Below are positions 17,302 to 25,774 of a stretch of DNA of 64,000 nucleotides, in pieces (within the stretch, counting starts at the first letter, position 1; each line of letters opens with the position of its first letter). The DNA lies in the NCBI GenBank assembly GCA_964646405.1, contig CAZYDV010000002.1, positions 1 through 64,000 on the forward strand, written 5' to 3'. The notes under the pieces are model-generated. The model had not been told where the DNA came from, made no database searches, and saw only the letters and a list, made by a program, of their open reading frames with translations. This DNA comes from CAKZSB01 sp964646405. GTDB taxonomy: Bacteria > Pseudomonadota > Gammaproteobacteria > Granulosicoccales > Granulosicoccaceae. A program made the position numbers and the translations under genes.

Positions 17302-18195
17302 CTACGGCTGATAGTACTTTCTCAGTAGAATCGGCAGGGTATACATTGGCAACTGCCAAAGCCCTAGAAAAATTAGAAAGTTGTTGCCCAGGGAATCCCC
17401 GGTAATTGCCGCAATCACCCCGACGTTGCGATAAGCACACAGAATCGCCGCGGTCGAGGCATCGCGCGTGCCCAAAAATCCCAGTGCGAATCGCGTGACG
17501 ATCTGTACGACCACACTCAAACAGAACGAAAACAACACGTAGGAAATCACAGTCCACGGATCTTCGAGCAGCAGCGCTTGTACGCCGTCCATCACCGCCA
17601 ACCCGAATATCATCAATAACCCCATTACCGCCGTTGACACGTGTTTGCGAATCAGAGCATCCTGCGATTCGCTAATGAGCTCACGCAGCACATAAACCAG
17701 AGCAAACGGCACGACGATAAACAACAAAACCCGCAGCAGATAGTTCAACGGATCGATGACGGTCTCAAGCCCCAATCCATGTTGCATCACCAGATAGAGC
17801 GGTAACGGCATCAACAAGCTACCGATCAAACCAACGACAAGCGCGAGCGCGTCATTCAAACCGAGCATACGGGATAGCGCTGTTGTCGCCGTTATTGCAC
17901 AGGAACACAAAGCGACCACACCGAAGACAAACAACTCATTTTCAAGGTGGAAACTAAACAGCAGCAGTGCCACCAGTGGCAGGACAATGAGTTGCCAAAG
18001 CAGAATAATCCAGACAGTCAAGCCTCTGAAAGCTGCGACAGCGGCATCGCCAAAGCTGACCTGCAGAATGGCGAAGACGAAGAGCAAAAACACCATCGGC
18101 AGCAACAGTGGCTTGCACAACGCAGCCAGTGCGGGAAAAGCTATGCCTAAAAAAATTGATGCGGCCAGAAAGATCAGTTGCTTACTGGCGTTCAT
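17302..18195 (-). CDS. BASS-superfamily-like membrane transporter
   Basis: A 297-residue protein that is nearly all membrane helices (about nine or ten), with an inverted-repeat feel. The half-site ALCSCAITATTALSRMLGLNDALALVVGLIGSLL and the C-terminal ILCAYRNVGVIAAI resemble the crossover helices of bile acid:sodium symporter (SBF) proteins. The match is by overall pattern, and an AEC carrier is an alternative. The substrate is unknown. It is the last gene of a minus-strand run downstream of the DUF2057 lipoprotein gene (15 bp apart). Confidence 0.6.
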   Translation of the reverse strand: MNASKQLIFLAASIFLGIAFPALAALCKPLLLPMVFLLFVFAILQVSFGDAAVAAFRGLTVWIILLWQLIVLPLVALLLFSFHLENELFVFGVVALCSCAITATTALSRMLGLNDALALVVGLIGSLLMPLPLYLVMQHGLGLETVIDPLNYLLRVLLFIVVPFALVYVLRELISESQDALIRKHVSTAVMGLLMIFGLAVMDGVQALLLEDPWTVISYVLFSFCLSVVVQIVTRFALGFLGTRDASTAAILCAYRNVGVIAAITGDSLGNNFLIFLGLWQLPMYTLPILLRKYYQP

Positions 18196-18210
18196 ATTGC
18201 AGCAACCTGG

Positions 18211-18864
18211 CTAATGGTTCTCCGTACTCCACAGCAGAAATTCACCACGCTCCTTCTTGCTGGCAAGCTGCCACCAGTGCTTTAACCGTTCCAGTGTTTG
18301 AGTTTGCTCAACTTCGACACTGTCATCGGCCTGTGATACAAGCGCCGCCCCGGAAACAGGCACGACTTTGCTGTCAGGTTTTGCCGATCCCTTTAGCAGG
18401 CCCAGCAAGCCAGTGTAGGGTCGGCTGAAGCTCGCCTGAGTGCTAAGCCCGGTTGCCTGATTCAGCACTGAAACTGAAATGCTGTTCGTGAATCGAGCCT
18501 GGTTGATCAATTGTTTTGCACCCGGATCACCGTGTCTAAATAAGTAGAGCGTGTCGGGCTGCAGCACAAGGTCGACTTTTTGAATATCGCTTCGAACAAG
18601 CTCACCCGATAACTGGCTGCCCCAATACTCGGAATAGCCAACTTCGATGGTATAGCGACCAGGTTCAAGTGTGTAGAAGTATGGGTTGCCGCGTGACAGT
18701 CCTAACCTGACTGCCCGACCGTTGACTGACACGAGATCGAGTGTTCCGGGTAACTCAAGTGTGGCCATCCCTGCAGCATCCGGACGCTTGGGCTCACTGA
18801 GAGAGGCGCAGCCCACAAGCGAAATCAGGCACACTGAAAACAGTATTTTCAGATAGTGATTCAT
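18211..18864 (-). CDS. DUF2057 (YccT-like) family lipoprotein
   Basis: A 217-residue lipoprotein. The start is the ATG at 18864, giving MNHYLKILFSVCLISLVGC with a VGC lipobox; longer frames upstream have no signal. The core LPGTLDLVSVNGRAVRL, RYTIEVGYSEYW and the C-terminal LERLKHWWQLASKKERGEFLLW follow the DUF2057 layout, which in Escherichia coli YccT ends with a very similar LKYWF...FLQW motif. YccT affects curli formation; whether that holds here is unknown. The family is normally periplasmic without a lipid anchor, so the lipobox is worth noting. Confidence 0.7.
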   Translation of the reverse strand: MNHYLKILFSVCLISLVGCASLSEPKRPDAAGMATLELPGTLDLVSVNGRAVRLGLSRGNPYFYTLEPGRYTIEVGYSEYWGSQLSGELVRSDIQKVDLVLQPDTLYLFRHGDPGAKQLINQARFTNSISVSVLNQATGLSTQASFSRPYTGLLGLLKGSAKPDSKVVPVSGAALVSQADDSVEVEQTQTLERLKHWWQLASKKERGEFLLWSTENH

Positions 18865-18892
18865 GCGATTGACCCCGTCTAATTGTTTGAAA

Positions 18893-19681
18893 TCAACGCG
18901 CGCTCTTGGCCTTCTGCCAGTAATGATCAAGCGCCGTCGCATCCATACTATCCAGCGCTTTACCTTGCTCGAGCAGCGTCTGTTCCAACAATCGGAAGCG
19001 GCGTTCGAACTTAGCAGTCGATTGTCGCAAGGTCTCTTCGGGCGCAAGCCCAAGGTGACGCGACAAATTCACCACAGTGAACAATAGATCGCCAAGCTCC
19101 TCCTGGATCGCAGCCTCATCCGCGTTGTTTCGCGCATCCTGAAGTTCCGCTATTTCTTCGGCCATCTTGTCCATCACGCCGTCGATCGACGACCAGTCGA
19201 AGCCCACCCTTGCCGCGCGTTTTTGTACCTTTTCCGCACGCACCAGTGCCGGCAAAGTTACAGCCACACCGTCCAGTGCTGAAGTGTCACCATTTGCACT
19301 TTTCTGCTGCCGCTCGTCAGCCTTTAGCTGTTCCCAATGCGCCTTTTGCTCAGCGATCGAATCGAACTTCAGATCCGAAAACACATGCGGATGCCGACGA
19401 ATCATTTTGTCGCAGATCGCCGCTGCGACAGATTCGAAGTCAAACAACCCGGCATCTTTGGCCATTTGCGCATGGAAAACCACCTGTAACAGGAGATCAC
19501 CCAATTCGTCTCGCAGGTCGTCCATGTCACCACGCCCAATCGCGTCGGCGACCTCGTAGGCCTCCTCTATGGTGTAGGGCGCAATAGAGTCGAAGGTTTG
19601 ATCGATATCCCACGCGCAACCCTTATCCGGATCACGCAGGGTCGCCATTACTTCAAGCAATCGGGCGGTGTTTTCCGTCAC
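18893..19681 (-). CDS. mazG: Nucleoside triphosphate pyrophosphohydrolase MazG
   Basis: A 262-residue MazG of full length with two all-alpha MazG domains. The N-terminal one has CAWDIDQTFDSIAPYTIEEAYEV (ExxE metal site) and DELGDLLLQVVFH. The second has EEIAELQDA and EELGDLLFTVVNL. It hydrolyses (d)NTPs to monophosphates and pyrophosphate, clearing damaged nucleotides and lowering ppGpp under stress in Escherichia coli. It lies between a YfaZ-like porin gene and the DUF2057 lipoprotein gene on the same strand. Confidence 0.95.
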   Translation of the reverse strand: MTENTARLLEVMATLRDPDKGCAWDIDQTFDSIAPYTIEEAYEVADAIGRGDMDDLRDELGDLLLQVVFHAQMAKDAGLFDFESVAAAICDKMIRRHPHVFSDLKFDSIAEQKAHWEQLKADERQQKSANGDTSALDGVAVTLPALVRAEKVQKRAARVGFDWSSIDGVMDKMAEEIAELQDARNNADEAAIQEELGDLLFTVVNLSRHLGLAPEETLRQSTAKFERRFRLLEQTLLEQGKALDSMDATALDHYWQKAKSAR

Positions 19682-19699
19682 AACGGCAATCGACAGGTA

Positions 19700-20299
19700 C
19701 TAGAATTGAAGCCTTATGCCGAAGTGAATGTTGTCGTCCAACTCGATGGTTTCATTGCTTGCGTCATCGACTTCCAACAGACGATAACCTACAAACGCTT
19801 TCGCCTGCGGAACGATCTCGACAGATAATCTTGCGCCAATCTCAACCAGTGTCTCTGTATCGCCAAAGGTCGTGATACCCGGGGTAAAGTAGCCTTCCAC
19901 CGAAAGATCCACCGGGTTATACAGAGAGGGGTACTGAATACTGATGGAACCGCCGATTGCCACTGCTCCTACATCGGCATCGGTGCTCACTGCAGGGTCG
20001 GGGTTGATGTCATCGAGCTGACCAAAATAGAGCTTCGCGCCAAATGACAACTGATACGGAATTCTGGCGTGAGTCTGAGTACCGACGGCGAGCAGCTTGC
20101 CATGTAGCAGTACATCGTCCAGCTCGTTGTAGAAAAGCCCCATCGTCAACTGACCGCCCTCGTCTGTCAGGCGACTGACCGGACTGAAGATTTCGACATT
20201 GGCGGTTTCGTTGCTGAACGATAAATCGAAGCCAGCGGCCTGGCTCTGATAACTTGCAGCCAGCCCTACGAGTAAAAAGACAGGTAATTTTCTGTGCAT
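19700..20299 (-). CDS. YfaZ-family outer-membrane protein
   Basis: A 199-residue protein with a signal peptide (MHRKLPVFLLVGLAASYQSQA) and amphipathic strands: LTMGLFYNE, LSFGAKLYFG, VAIGGSISIQYP, LSVEGYFTPGIT, LVEIGARLSVEI, AFVGYRLLEV. It ends with HFGIRLQF, a typical terminal-phenylalanine BAM signal. Length and strand pattern match the YfaZ family, which has no defined substrate. It appears to be first in a minus-strand unit with mazG. Confidence 0.7.
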   Translation of the reverse strand: MHRKLPVFLLVGLAASYQSQAAGFDLSFSNETANVEIFSPVSRLTDEGGQLTMGLFYNELDDVLLHGKLLAVGTQTHARIPYQLSFGAKLYFGQLDDINPDPAVSTDADVGAVAIGGSISIQYPSLYNPVDLSVEGYFTPGITTFGDTETLVEIGARLSVEIVPQAKAFVGYRLLEVDDASNETIELDDNIHFGIRLQF

Positions 20300-20447
20300 G
20301 GAAATTCCGTTCGATTGAACCTGATCAACAGATCCGCAGTCCCGGCGACAACTGAAGCCTCACAGGGAGGCATGTAGAGATGACAGTTGCTGCGTGTGTG
20401 CGTGATGGGCAGCGGAAGCGGGTACCAACTTCGCGGTGAGCTGGCAC

Positions 20448-20456
20448 TGATACAAT
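20448..20456 (+). promoter_or_regulatory. Extended -10 upstream of amgK
   Basis: TGATACAAT matches TGnTATAAT with one mismatch. The predicted start near 20463 leaves about 26 nt of leader before the GTG at 20489, which argues against the longer frame starting at 20387. Confidence 0.4.
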
Positions 20457-20488
20457 CGTACCGGACTACTCCTGCATTCGATACTCAA

Positions 20489-21490
20489 GTGACGCACCAT
20501 TCTTCATACAATTCTGTTAGAGACGAACGACTATATCGGCTGCAAGGCTGGCTCAACACACTACCGATCACGGTCACGTCGCTTGAAGCTGCGAGCGCCG
20601 ATGCCAGCACACGACGCTATTTTCGTCTAAAAAGTGCACACACAAGCTTTATTGTGATGGACGATCCACCCGCGACCAACTCGATGCACCGATTCATCGA
20701 CATCAATGGCCGTTTGGCAGCAATCGGTGCCAATGTGCCAACGATCCATCATCATTGCGAAACTGAAGGGTTCATGGTGATGGAGGACTTCGGCGATCGA
20801 CACTACTTGCAGGCTACAAGCACAAGCCATACGACCGATGCGTCGCGCCGAACGATCTACCAACAGGCCATCGATACGCTTGTGAGGTTGCAGGAACACG
20901 CGGATACCACAGGGTTGCCGGAGTACGGACACGAGTTGTTGTCCACAGAGCTTGGGCTTTTCAACACCTGGTTTGTGGAACACCATCTGGGCGTGCATCT
21001 CGATGCACACCAATCCGCCGTGCTGGATGCGGTGGTCAGTCTTTGCATTCATACCTTCGACGCTCAGCCGCGAAGCTTCATCCATCGTGACTATCACAGT
21101 CGCAACCTGATGCTCATCGTAGATCATCCTCCGGGCATACTCGACTATCAGGATGCTGTCATCGGACCGATCACCTACGATGCTGTATCGCTATTGAAAG
21201 ACTGTTACGTGGACTGGCCAGAGGACTTTGTCGATCACTTTCTAGGCTGGCATCGAAACCAACTCGCGCCAGAGATACCGATGGCACGCTACCGCTACTG
21301 GTTTGATATTACCGGCCTGCAACGACACTTGAAGGTGCTGGGGATATTTTCCCGATTATGGTACCGGGACGGCAAGCGCCAGTATCTGGCCGACCTGCCG
21401 ATTGTGTTGCAGCATATTCGCAGAGTGGCGGCGCGCTATCCGGAACTGGAAGAATTTGGCGTGATGCTGAACGAGCTACATCCATCATGA
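20489..21490 (+). CDS. amgK: N-acetylmuramate/N-acetylglucosamine 1-kinase AmgK
   Basis: A 333-residue sugar kinase of the aminoglycoside-phosphotransferase fold. N-terminal ASADASTRRYFRL and VMDDPP are followed by the Brenner motif FIHRDYHSRNLML and the metal-binding GILDYQDAVIGPITYDAVSLLKD. AmgK phosphorylates MurNAc at the anomeric carbon. Its ATGA overlap with murU confirms the pathway, because AmgK and MurU act in sequence in the recycling route that bypasses de novo UDP-MurNAc synthesis and lowers fosfomycin sensitivity in Pseudomonas. The GTG start at 20489 fits family length. Confidence 0.9.
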   Translation: MTHHSSYNSVRDERLYRLQGWLNTLPITVTSLEAASADASTRRYFRLKSAHTSFIVMDDPPATNSMHRFIDINGRLAAIGANVPTIHHHCETEGFMVMEDFGDRHYLQATSTSHTTDASRRTIYQQAIDTLVRLQEHADTTGLPEYGHELLSTELGLFNTWFVEHHLGVHLDAHQSAVLDAVVSLCIHTFDAQPRSFIHRDYHSRNLMLIVDHPPGILDYQDAVIGPITYDAVSLLKDCYVDWPEDFVDHFLGWHRNQLAPEIPMARYRYWFDITGLQRHLKVLGIFSRLWYRDGKRQYLADLPIVLQHIRRVAARYPELEEFGVMLNELHPS

Positions 21491-22161
21491 TCGCCATGCT
21501 TCTTGCAGCCGGCCGGGGGGAACGTATGCGCCCACTGACCGATAGCACAGCGAAGCCGCTGCTCAGAGCGGGCGGCCAACGCCTGATCGACTACCACCTC
21601 CATGCGCTTGCGCGTGCAGGTATCGAGACGGTCGTCATCAACACCTGCTGGCAGACGGAGCAAATCGTCGAACAGCTCGGGTCCGGTGCGCGCTACGGGC
21701 TGGATATCGTATACAGTCACGAATCCGTAGCGCTGGAGACTGCCGGAGGTATTGTCAATGCTATCCATCTGCTGGGCGAGCAGCCATTCCTGCTGATCAG
21801 CTCTGATGTCTGGGGGGAGTTTCATTTTGACAAGCTGACGCTTGAACCTTCGGCACAGGGTCATCTGCTGTTGGTCGATAATCCGCCCCATCACCCGGCA
21901 GGCGATTTTTCATTGCGAGGTAACCGGGTCACTATTGATGACGCACCCCGCCTCACCTATTCCGGTGTGGGCCTGTTTCAACCCAGTGTGTTTCGCAAGC
22001 TGGCCCCGGGATTCCGCCCGATCCGCGAAGTACTGTCCGATCTCATCGACAAACGCCTGTTGACGGGATCGACCCACACCGGGCACTGGTTTGACATAGG
22101 AACGCCAGAACGCCTGACGCAATTGAATGGATTTCTGCACAGCCAGCGCTCGATCGAGTGA
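21487..22161 (+). CDS. murU: N-acetylmuramate alpha-1-phosphate uridylyltransferase MurU
   Basis: A 224-residue nucleotidyltransferase. The signature AMLLAAGRGERMRPLTDSTAKPLL holds the nucleotide-binding loop and catalytic lysine. LETAGGIVNAI and the metal aspartate in ISSDVW follow, with YSGVGLFQP and WFDIGTPERL near the end. It transfers UMP from UTP to MurNAc-1-phosphate, giving UDP-MurNAc. The ATG at 21487 overlaps the amgK stop; a longer open frame from 21358 is inside amgK. Confidence 0.92.
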   Translation: MIAMLLAAGRGERMRPLTDSTAKPLLRAGGQRLIDYHLHALARAGIETVVINTCWQTEQIVEQLGSGARYGLDIVYSHESVALETAGGIVNAIHLLGEQPFLLISSDVWGEFHFDKLTLEPSAQGHLLLVDNPPHHPAGDFSLRGNRVTIDDAPRLTYSGVGLFQPSVFRKLAPGFRPIREVLSDLIDKRLLTGSTHTGHWFDIGTPERLTQLNGFLHSQRSIE

Positions 22162-22189
22162 AGACAAAACGGCGGGCAATAACCGACCG

Positions 22190-22708
22190 TTACCCGGCGC
22201 TCTGCGGTTGATCGAGGTATTCGACGTCGTGTTCGAGCATTCGATCTCCGTCAAACACAAATCTGCCTGACACGACGGCTCCATCCAGTACACGCGGCAA
22301 CCAGATCTCGTCATCAGCCCACATCTCGTGATACGGGATCGAGTGAGGCTCGAACCATAGTGGTGCGGCCTCGTCCGTTTCTGTTGGCGTACCCCGGTAG
22401 CTTTGGGCCACAAAAACATGCACGTGAATCGAATAGTTGTCGACAAACTGAAATTTCAACTCGCCGTGCGACTGCAGGTTCAGCGGCGTGATGTGCAGTT
22501 CTTCCTCCACCTCACGAACGGCGCACTGTAGCGGTGTCTCACCGGGGTCGAGTTTGCCGCCTGGGCCATTTATCTTGCCCGCCCCAAGACCCCGCTTCTT
22601 TCTAATCAGCAGCACCTTGTCATCTATGCAGACAAAAACCAGCGTCGCGTGATGAACCGGTTGCCAGTCCTCGCCCATTCTGGCCAAAGACCATTTATCG
22701 TGGTTCAC
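22190..22708 (-). CDS. MTH1-like NUDIX hydrolase (oxidised purine nucleotide pool sanitiser)
   Basis: A 172-residue NUDIX protein. The NUDIX box is GPGGKLDPGETPLQCAVRE followed by VEEELHI. Beyond it, the protein follows the eukaryotic MTH1 (NUDT1) pattern: KKRGLGAGKINGPGGK, a VHVF strand, GTPTETDEAAPLWF, and IPYHEMWADDEIWLPRVL, where MTH1 has its purine-recognition MWPDD segment. A C-terminal GRFVFDGD also aligns. This predicts hydrolysis of 8-oxo-dGTP and/or 2-oxo-dATP to monophosphates. The start is GTG at 22708; the ATG at 22678 is an alternative. It converges with murU. Confidence 0.82.
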   Translation of the reverse strand: MNHDKWSLARMGEDWQPVHHATLVFVCIDDKVLLIRKKRGLGAGKINGPGGKLDPGETPLQCAVREVEEELHITPLNLQSHGELKFQFVDNYSIHVHVFVAQSYRGTPTETDEAAPLWFEPHSIPYHEMWADDEIWLPRVLDGAVVSGRFVFDGDRMLEHDVEYLDQPQSAG

Positions 22709-23289
22709 ACTTGTATCCGGACAATCTCACAAGCAATCCCGTTGCAGCCAGGGCAACGCTGCGCTAGATCAATCGACGCCGGGCAGGCAGAAGTGGCGGC
22801 TTGCCTGCCAGGTAGCAAAGACGCTGGTCTAGTTATAGCCACGCACGAACGATGAATTCTCTTCGTCATTGTCTGCGCGCCTCACCGGCTTGCTGGAATT
22901 TAACCAGAGCTTACGATCCAGACGCTCGCGCCCGCTGATCGGCTTGACTCTGACCGGACGTGCTACTTTGGTTTCAGTATTTTTGATTTTGTCCATCACA
23001 TCGATACCTGGTATCACTTTCGGGGTAGATGGATATGCCATTGTCAGCCTGGCATTCCTGGGGTTTAAAAGGCGCACCAGTGTGGACTGGCGGCAACCGA
23101 ATTAAGATCGTAACGCGCTTGCAAATCAACGACGGAAACAGAAATTTCCGACTCGTAACTTCCCTGATATGGATCGCATTCTGGCACACATCACAGACAC
23201 GATCTGCCTCAATACGCCGCTCAGCTGCTCACGAAGGTACAATGCAGACCATCTGACCCAACAAAACACATTGTTTAACGATCCCGAGC
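22709..23289. other. 581-bp interval without a confident gene
   Basis: No convincing gene is seen between the MTH1-like gene and the nitroreductase gene. Short frames occur on both strands. One minus-strand frame ending at 22829 has a stretch that resembles the C-terminal end of a cyclophilin (see separate entry). The rest shows no motif, RNA or terminator that I can support. Confidence 0.5.
22829..23041 (-). pseudogene. Possible cyclophilin C-terminal remnant or small hypothetical gene
   Basis: From an ATG at 23041 (AGG seven bases upstream) the frame encodes about 70 residues. PKVIPGIDVMDKIKNTETK followed by ARPVRVKPIS resembles the end of peptidyl-prolyl isomerases of the cyclophilin type, where EGMDVVDKI is followed by DVP..PV.I. 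The catalytic core is absent: a stop lies upstream in the same frame, and the other minus frames to 23290 show no FHR or GSQFFI motifs. The rest (REN-rich basic/acidic tail) is unlike cyclophilin. This may be a decayed gene end, a short real gene, or chance. Confidence 0.25.
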
Positions 23290-23880
23290 ATGTCCAACGC
23301 CATCACCCAGTTCCTCCAGCAGCGCCGCTCAGTGGTCGCCAAAAAAATGGTCGATACCGCGCCCAGCCCGTCCGATCTCGAGACGATACTCAACTGCGGC
23401 TTGCGAGTTCCAGACCATTCAAACGTTCAACCTTGGCAAACCGTTGTCATCAGCGGTGATACGCGCCGCAAATTCGGCGAACAGGTTGTCGTCCCCGCGG
23501 CCAGACGCAGAGCCGAAGCTGACAAGCAACCGTTCTCCGATGTCATGGAAGAATTGGAGGCATCGAGACTGCAACGCGCCGGCTGCGTGATCGCGGTCCT
23601 GTGTGCGCCTGTCGTGCCGCATAAGATACCGCTATGGGAACAGCAACTGACCAGTGCCGCCGTCTGCATGCAAATGCTCAACGCAGCTCAGTCCTTGGAT
23701 TACGCGGCGCAGTGGATTACTGAATGGCTCGCCTACGATAAAGACATCATTCGAGCCCTGAATGGCAATCCGGAGCAGGATCAGATAGCAGGATTCATTT
23801 ACATCGGTGCCAAGCAGGAGCAACCCACCGAGCGAGCCAGACCCGAGCCTTCGAGTAAAATCAGCTATCTGGCACTATAG
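23290..23880 (+). CDS. Nitroreductase family protein (YdjA-like)
   Basis: A 196-residue flavin-dependent nitroreductase of the compact YdjA type. FMN-binding features are the N-terminal RRSVVAKKM, RVPDHSNVQPWQTVVI (usually AP.H....PW), the helix SAAVCMQMLNAAQSLDYAAQWITEW, and the end IAGFIYIGAKQ. It should use NAD(P)H to reduce nitro or quinone-like compounds as a dimer; the physiological substrate is unknown. Its 3' end overlaps the convergent efflux gene by 20 bp. Confidence 0.85.
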   Translation: MSNAITQFLQQRRSVVAKKMVDTAPSPSDLETILNCGLRVPDHSNVQPWQTVVISGDTRRKFGEQVVVPAARRRAEADKQPFSDVMEELEASRLQRAGCVIAVLCAPVVPHKIPLWEQQLTSAAVCMQMLNAAQSLDYAAQWITEWLAYDKDIIRALNGNPEQDQIAGFIYIGAKQEQPTERARPEPSSKISYLAL

Positions 23881-25045
23881 CGCTGCGGTGCCAGTGCAGG
23901 GCACTGCACAGGATCAGCACCGCCAGCATGAAAAACCCGATCGACCAGCCAATCAGGTGCCCCCTACTGAGCCAGGCAATGACAGCCGCAATCAGTGCGC
24001 CGCCAATATAGCCGATGAGCCCGAACAACGCCGCCGCAAGACCGGCGCGCTCGCCGTGCGGGTCGAGTGCCAGGCTTGCAAAATTCGAATAGACGATCAG
24101 GTATGCCATGTTGAATACGAACATCAGTGCGCTCAACCCGATCAGTGACAAACTGTGGGTCAGACTGGCAATGAGAATGACGGCCGAGGCCAGCGTGATC
24201 GCCAGCGATGCAACCAGCGCACTGGGCAGCACGCCCAGCAAGGCGATAAGCCGGTGATTAATGATCTGACCAACAATGATCCCAATGGCTGACAAGGCGA
24301 ATAGCTGGGCAAACAGGCCACTGCTGGCACCCAGATCGCGTTCATAGACGATAGGCGCCTGCGTGAGAAACGACAGGATCGTGGCACTGCACAAGGCTGA
24401 GGCTAAAATGAAATACCGCGATTGGCGGTTATCGAAAATAGCCGCAGCATCATTGCGAATACCCCGCCAGCCTGTTTTTCTGCGATGCTCAGGCGCCAGA
24501 GTCTCCCGCTGTTGTGCAGTCGCCCAGATCAACGCTAAGCAAAACAGAAACAGAAACCCGAATAGCGATCGCCAACCCGCCAACTGATTGATCAGATGAC
24601 CCAACAGCGGTGCGATCATGGGCCCAAGGGCAAAAAACATACTGGCGATCGCCATGTTTTGCGCCAGTTCGTCTCCGCGAAAGCGATCGCGTATCATGGC
24701 GCGGCAAACGACCGGAGCGGCTGCAGCGCCAAAGCCCTGAATCACCCGGGCGCCGAGAATTGCGCTAATCTGACTCGACAGTGCCACAATCACCGTACCC
24801 AGCATGTACAACGTCAGGCCGAGGAAAATCGCCCGCCGCCTGCCAATGCGGTCAGCCAGCACACCGAAAAGCGGATGCGCCAGCCCCAAACCAAGCATAT
24901 AGGCTGGCACTGCCATCTGGATCTGCTGTGCCGAGACACCCAGATCGAGACTCATATCAAGCACTGCGGGCAACAAAATATCCGTTGAGAACGCCGAAAT
25001 GCTCAACATCAAACCACAGTAGAGCCCAAACCAGGTAAAGCGCAT
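23861..25045 (-). CDS. Bcr/CflA-type MFS drug efflux transporter
   Basis: A 394-residue 12-helix major-facilitator protein. Family features are the N-terminal FSTDILLPAVL, motif A HPLFGVLADRIGRRRAI, GARVIQGFGAAAAPVVCRAMIRD and the helix-5 antiporter motif near LGPMIAPLLGHLI. It probably exports hydrophobic drugs or metabolites such as sulfonamides or bicyclomycin-like compounds by proton antiport. The ATG at 25045 was chosen because residues upstream of it do not belong to the first helix. Confidence 0.88.
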   Translation of the reverse strand: MRFTWFGLYCGLMLSISAFSTDILLPAVLDMSLDLGVSAQQIQMAVPAYMLGLGLAHPLFGVLADRIGRRRAIFLGLTLYMLGTVIVALSSQISAILGARVIQGFGAAAAPVVCRAMIRDRFRGDELAQNMAIASMFFALGPMIAPLLGHLINQLAGWRSLFGFLFLFCLALIWATAQQRETLAPEHRRKTGWRGIRNDAAAIFDNRQSRYFILASALCSATILSFLTQAPIVYERDLGASSGLFAQLFALSAIGIIVGQIINHRLIALLGVLPSALVASLAITLASAVILIASLTHSLSLIGLSALMFVFNMAYLIVYSNFASLALDPHGERAGLAAALFGLIGYIGGALIAAVIAWLSRGHLIGWSIGFFMLAVLILCSALHWHRSAIVPDS

Positions 25046-25129
25046 GCAGCAACCAGAGTATGAAAATGAGGCAGCACTGTACACGACCACACGTGCCTGT
25101 CAGCAACTTTATAACAAGTGGTTCGACCG

Positions 25130-25693
25130 TTGAACGAGCTCGACAATCCATGGCAGACCACTGGCTCCAGACCTATCTATGACAACCCGTGGATCGCCGT
25201 TCGCGAAGACTCGGTAATCAATCCGGGTGGCGGTCGGGGCATCTACGGTATCGTCGAGTTCAAAGGTTTGGCTATCGGCATCATTCCGGTCGACGAGCAG
25301 CGCCACACCTGGCTGGTCGGACAGTACCGCTACGCCATAGACAAGTACTCCTGGGAGTTACCCATGGGCGGATCGCCGCTGGCCAACGACCCGCTCGACG
25401 GCGCGCGGCGTGAACTTGCCGAAGAGACCGGCCTGAGTGCTGGCACCTGGCGACATCTAATGAAAGTGCATACGTCCAATTCAGTCACCAACGAGACCGG
25501 TCACGTCTATCTCGCCACAGACTTGCAGCAAGGAAGCGCCATGCCCGACGAGACAGAGAAGCTTGCCATCCGACGACTGCCACTCGAGCAGGCATTTGAC
25601 ATGGCGGCAGACGGGTCGATCACTGACTGCATTACGCTGGCCGGTCTGTTGCGTCTGCAAACCGATATCCTGCGCAAGAGGATCGAACTGTGA
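25130..25693 (+). CDS. NUDIX hydrolase, ADP-ribose pyrophosphatase-like
   Basis: A 187-residue NUDIX protein. YDNPWIAVREDSVINPGG and YRYAIDKYSWELPMGG match ADP-ribose/NUDT5-like members. The box reads GGSPLANDPLDGARRE then LAEETGL: the catalytic RELxEETG part is intact, while the first glutamate of the classical box is replaced in the extended loop, as in the EGGVPLG-type subgroup. A TATAAC at 25110-25115 predicts transcription from about 25122, so TTG at 25130 is favoured over GTG at 25118. The substrate is probably ADP-ribose or another nucleoside diphosphate sugar. Confidence 0.82.
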   Translation: MNELDNPWQTTGSRPIYDNPWIAVREDSVINPGGGRGIYGIVEFKGLAIGIIPVDEQRHTWLVGQYRYAIDKYSWELPMGGSPLANDPLDGARRELAEETGLSAGTWRHLMKVHTSNSVTNETGHVYLATDLQQGSAMPDETEKLAIRRLPLEQAFDMAADGSITDCITLAGLLRLQTDILRKRIEL

Positions 25694-25774
25694 CGATTGC
25701 GCACTCAGTTATTCTGTGCACAACCTGTATCAGACACACGCCTGCCACAGCCAACCAATTTTGAATGGCGACCA

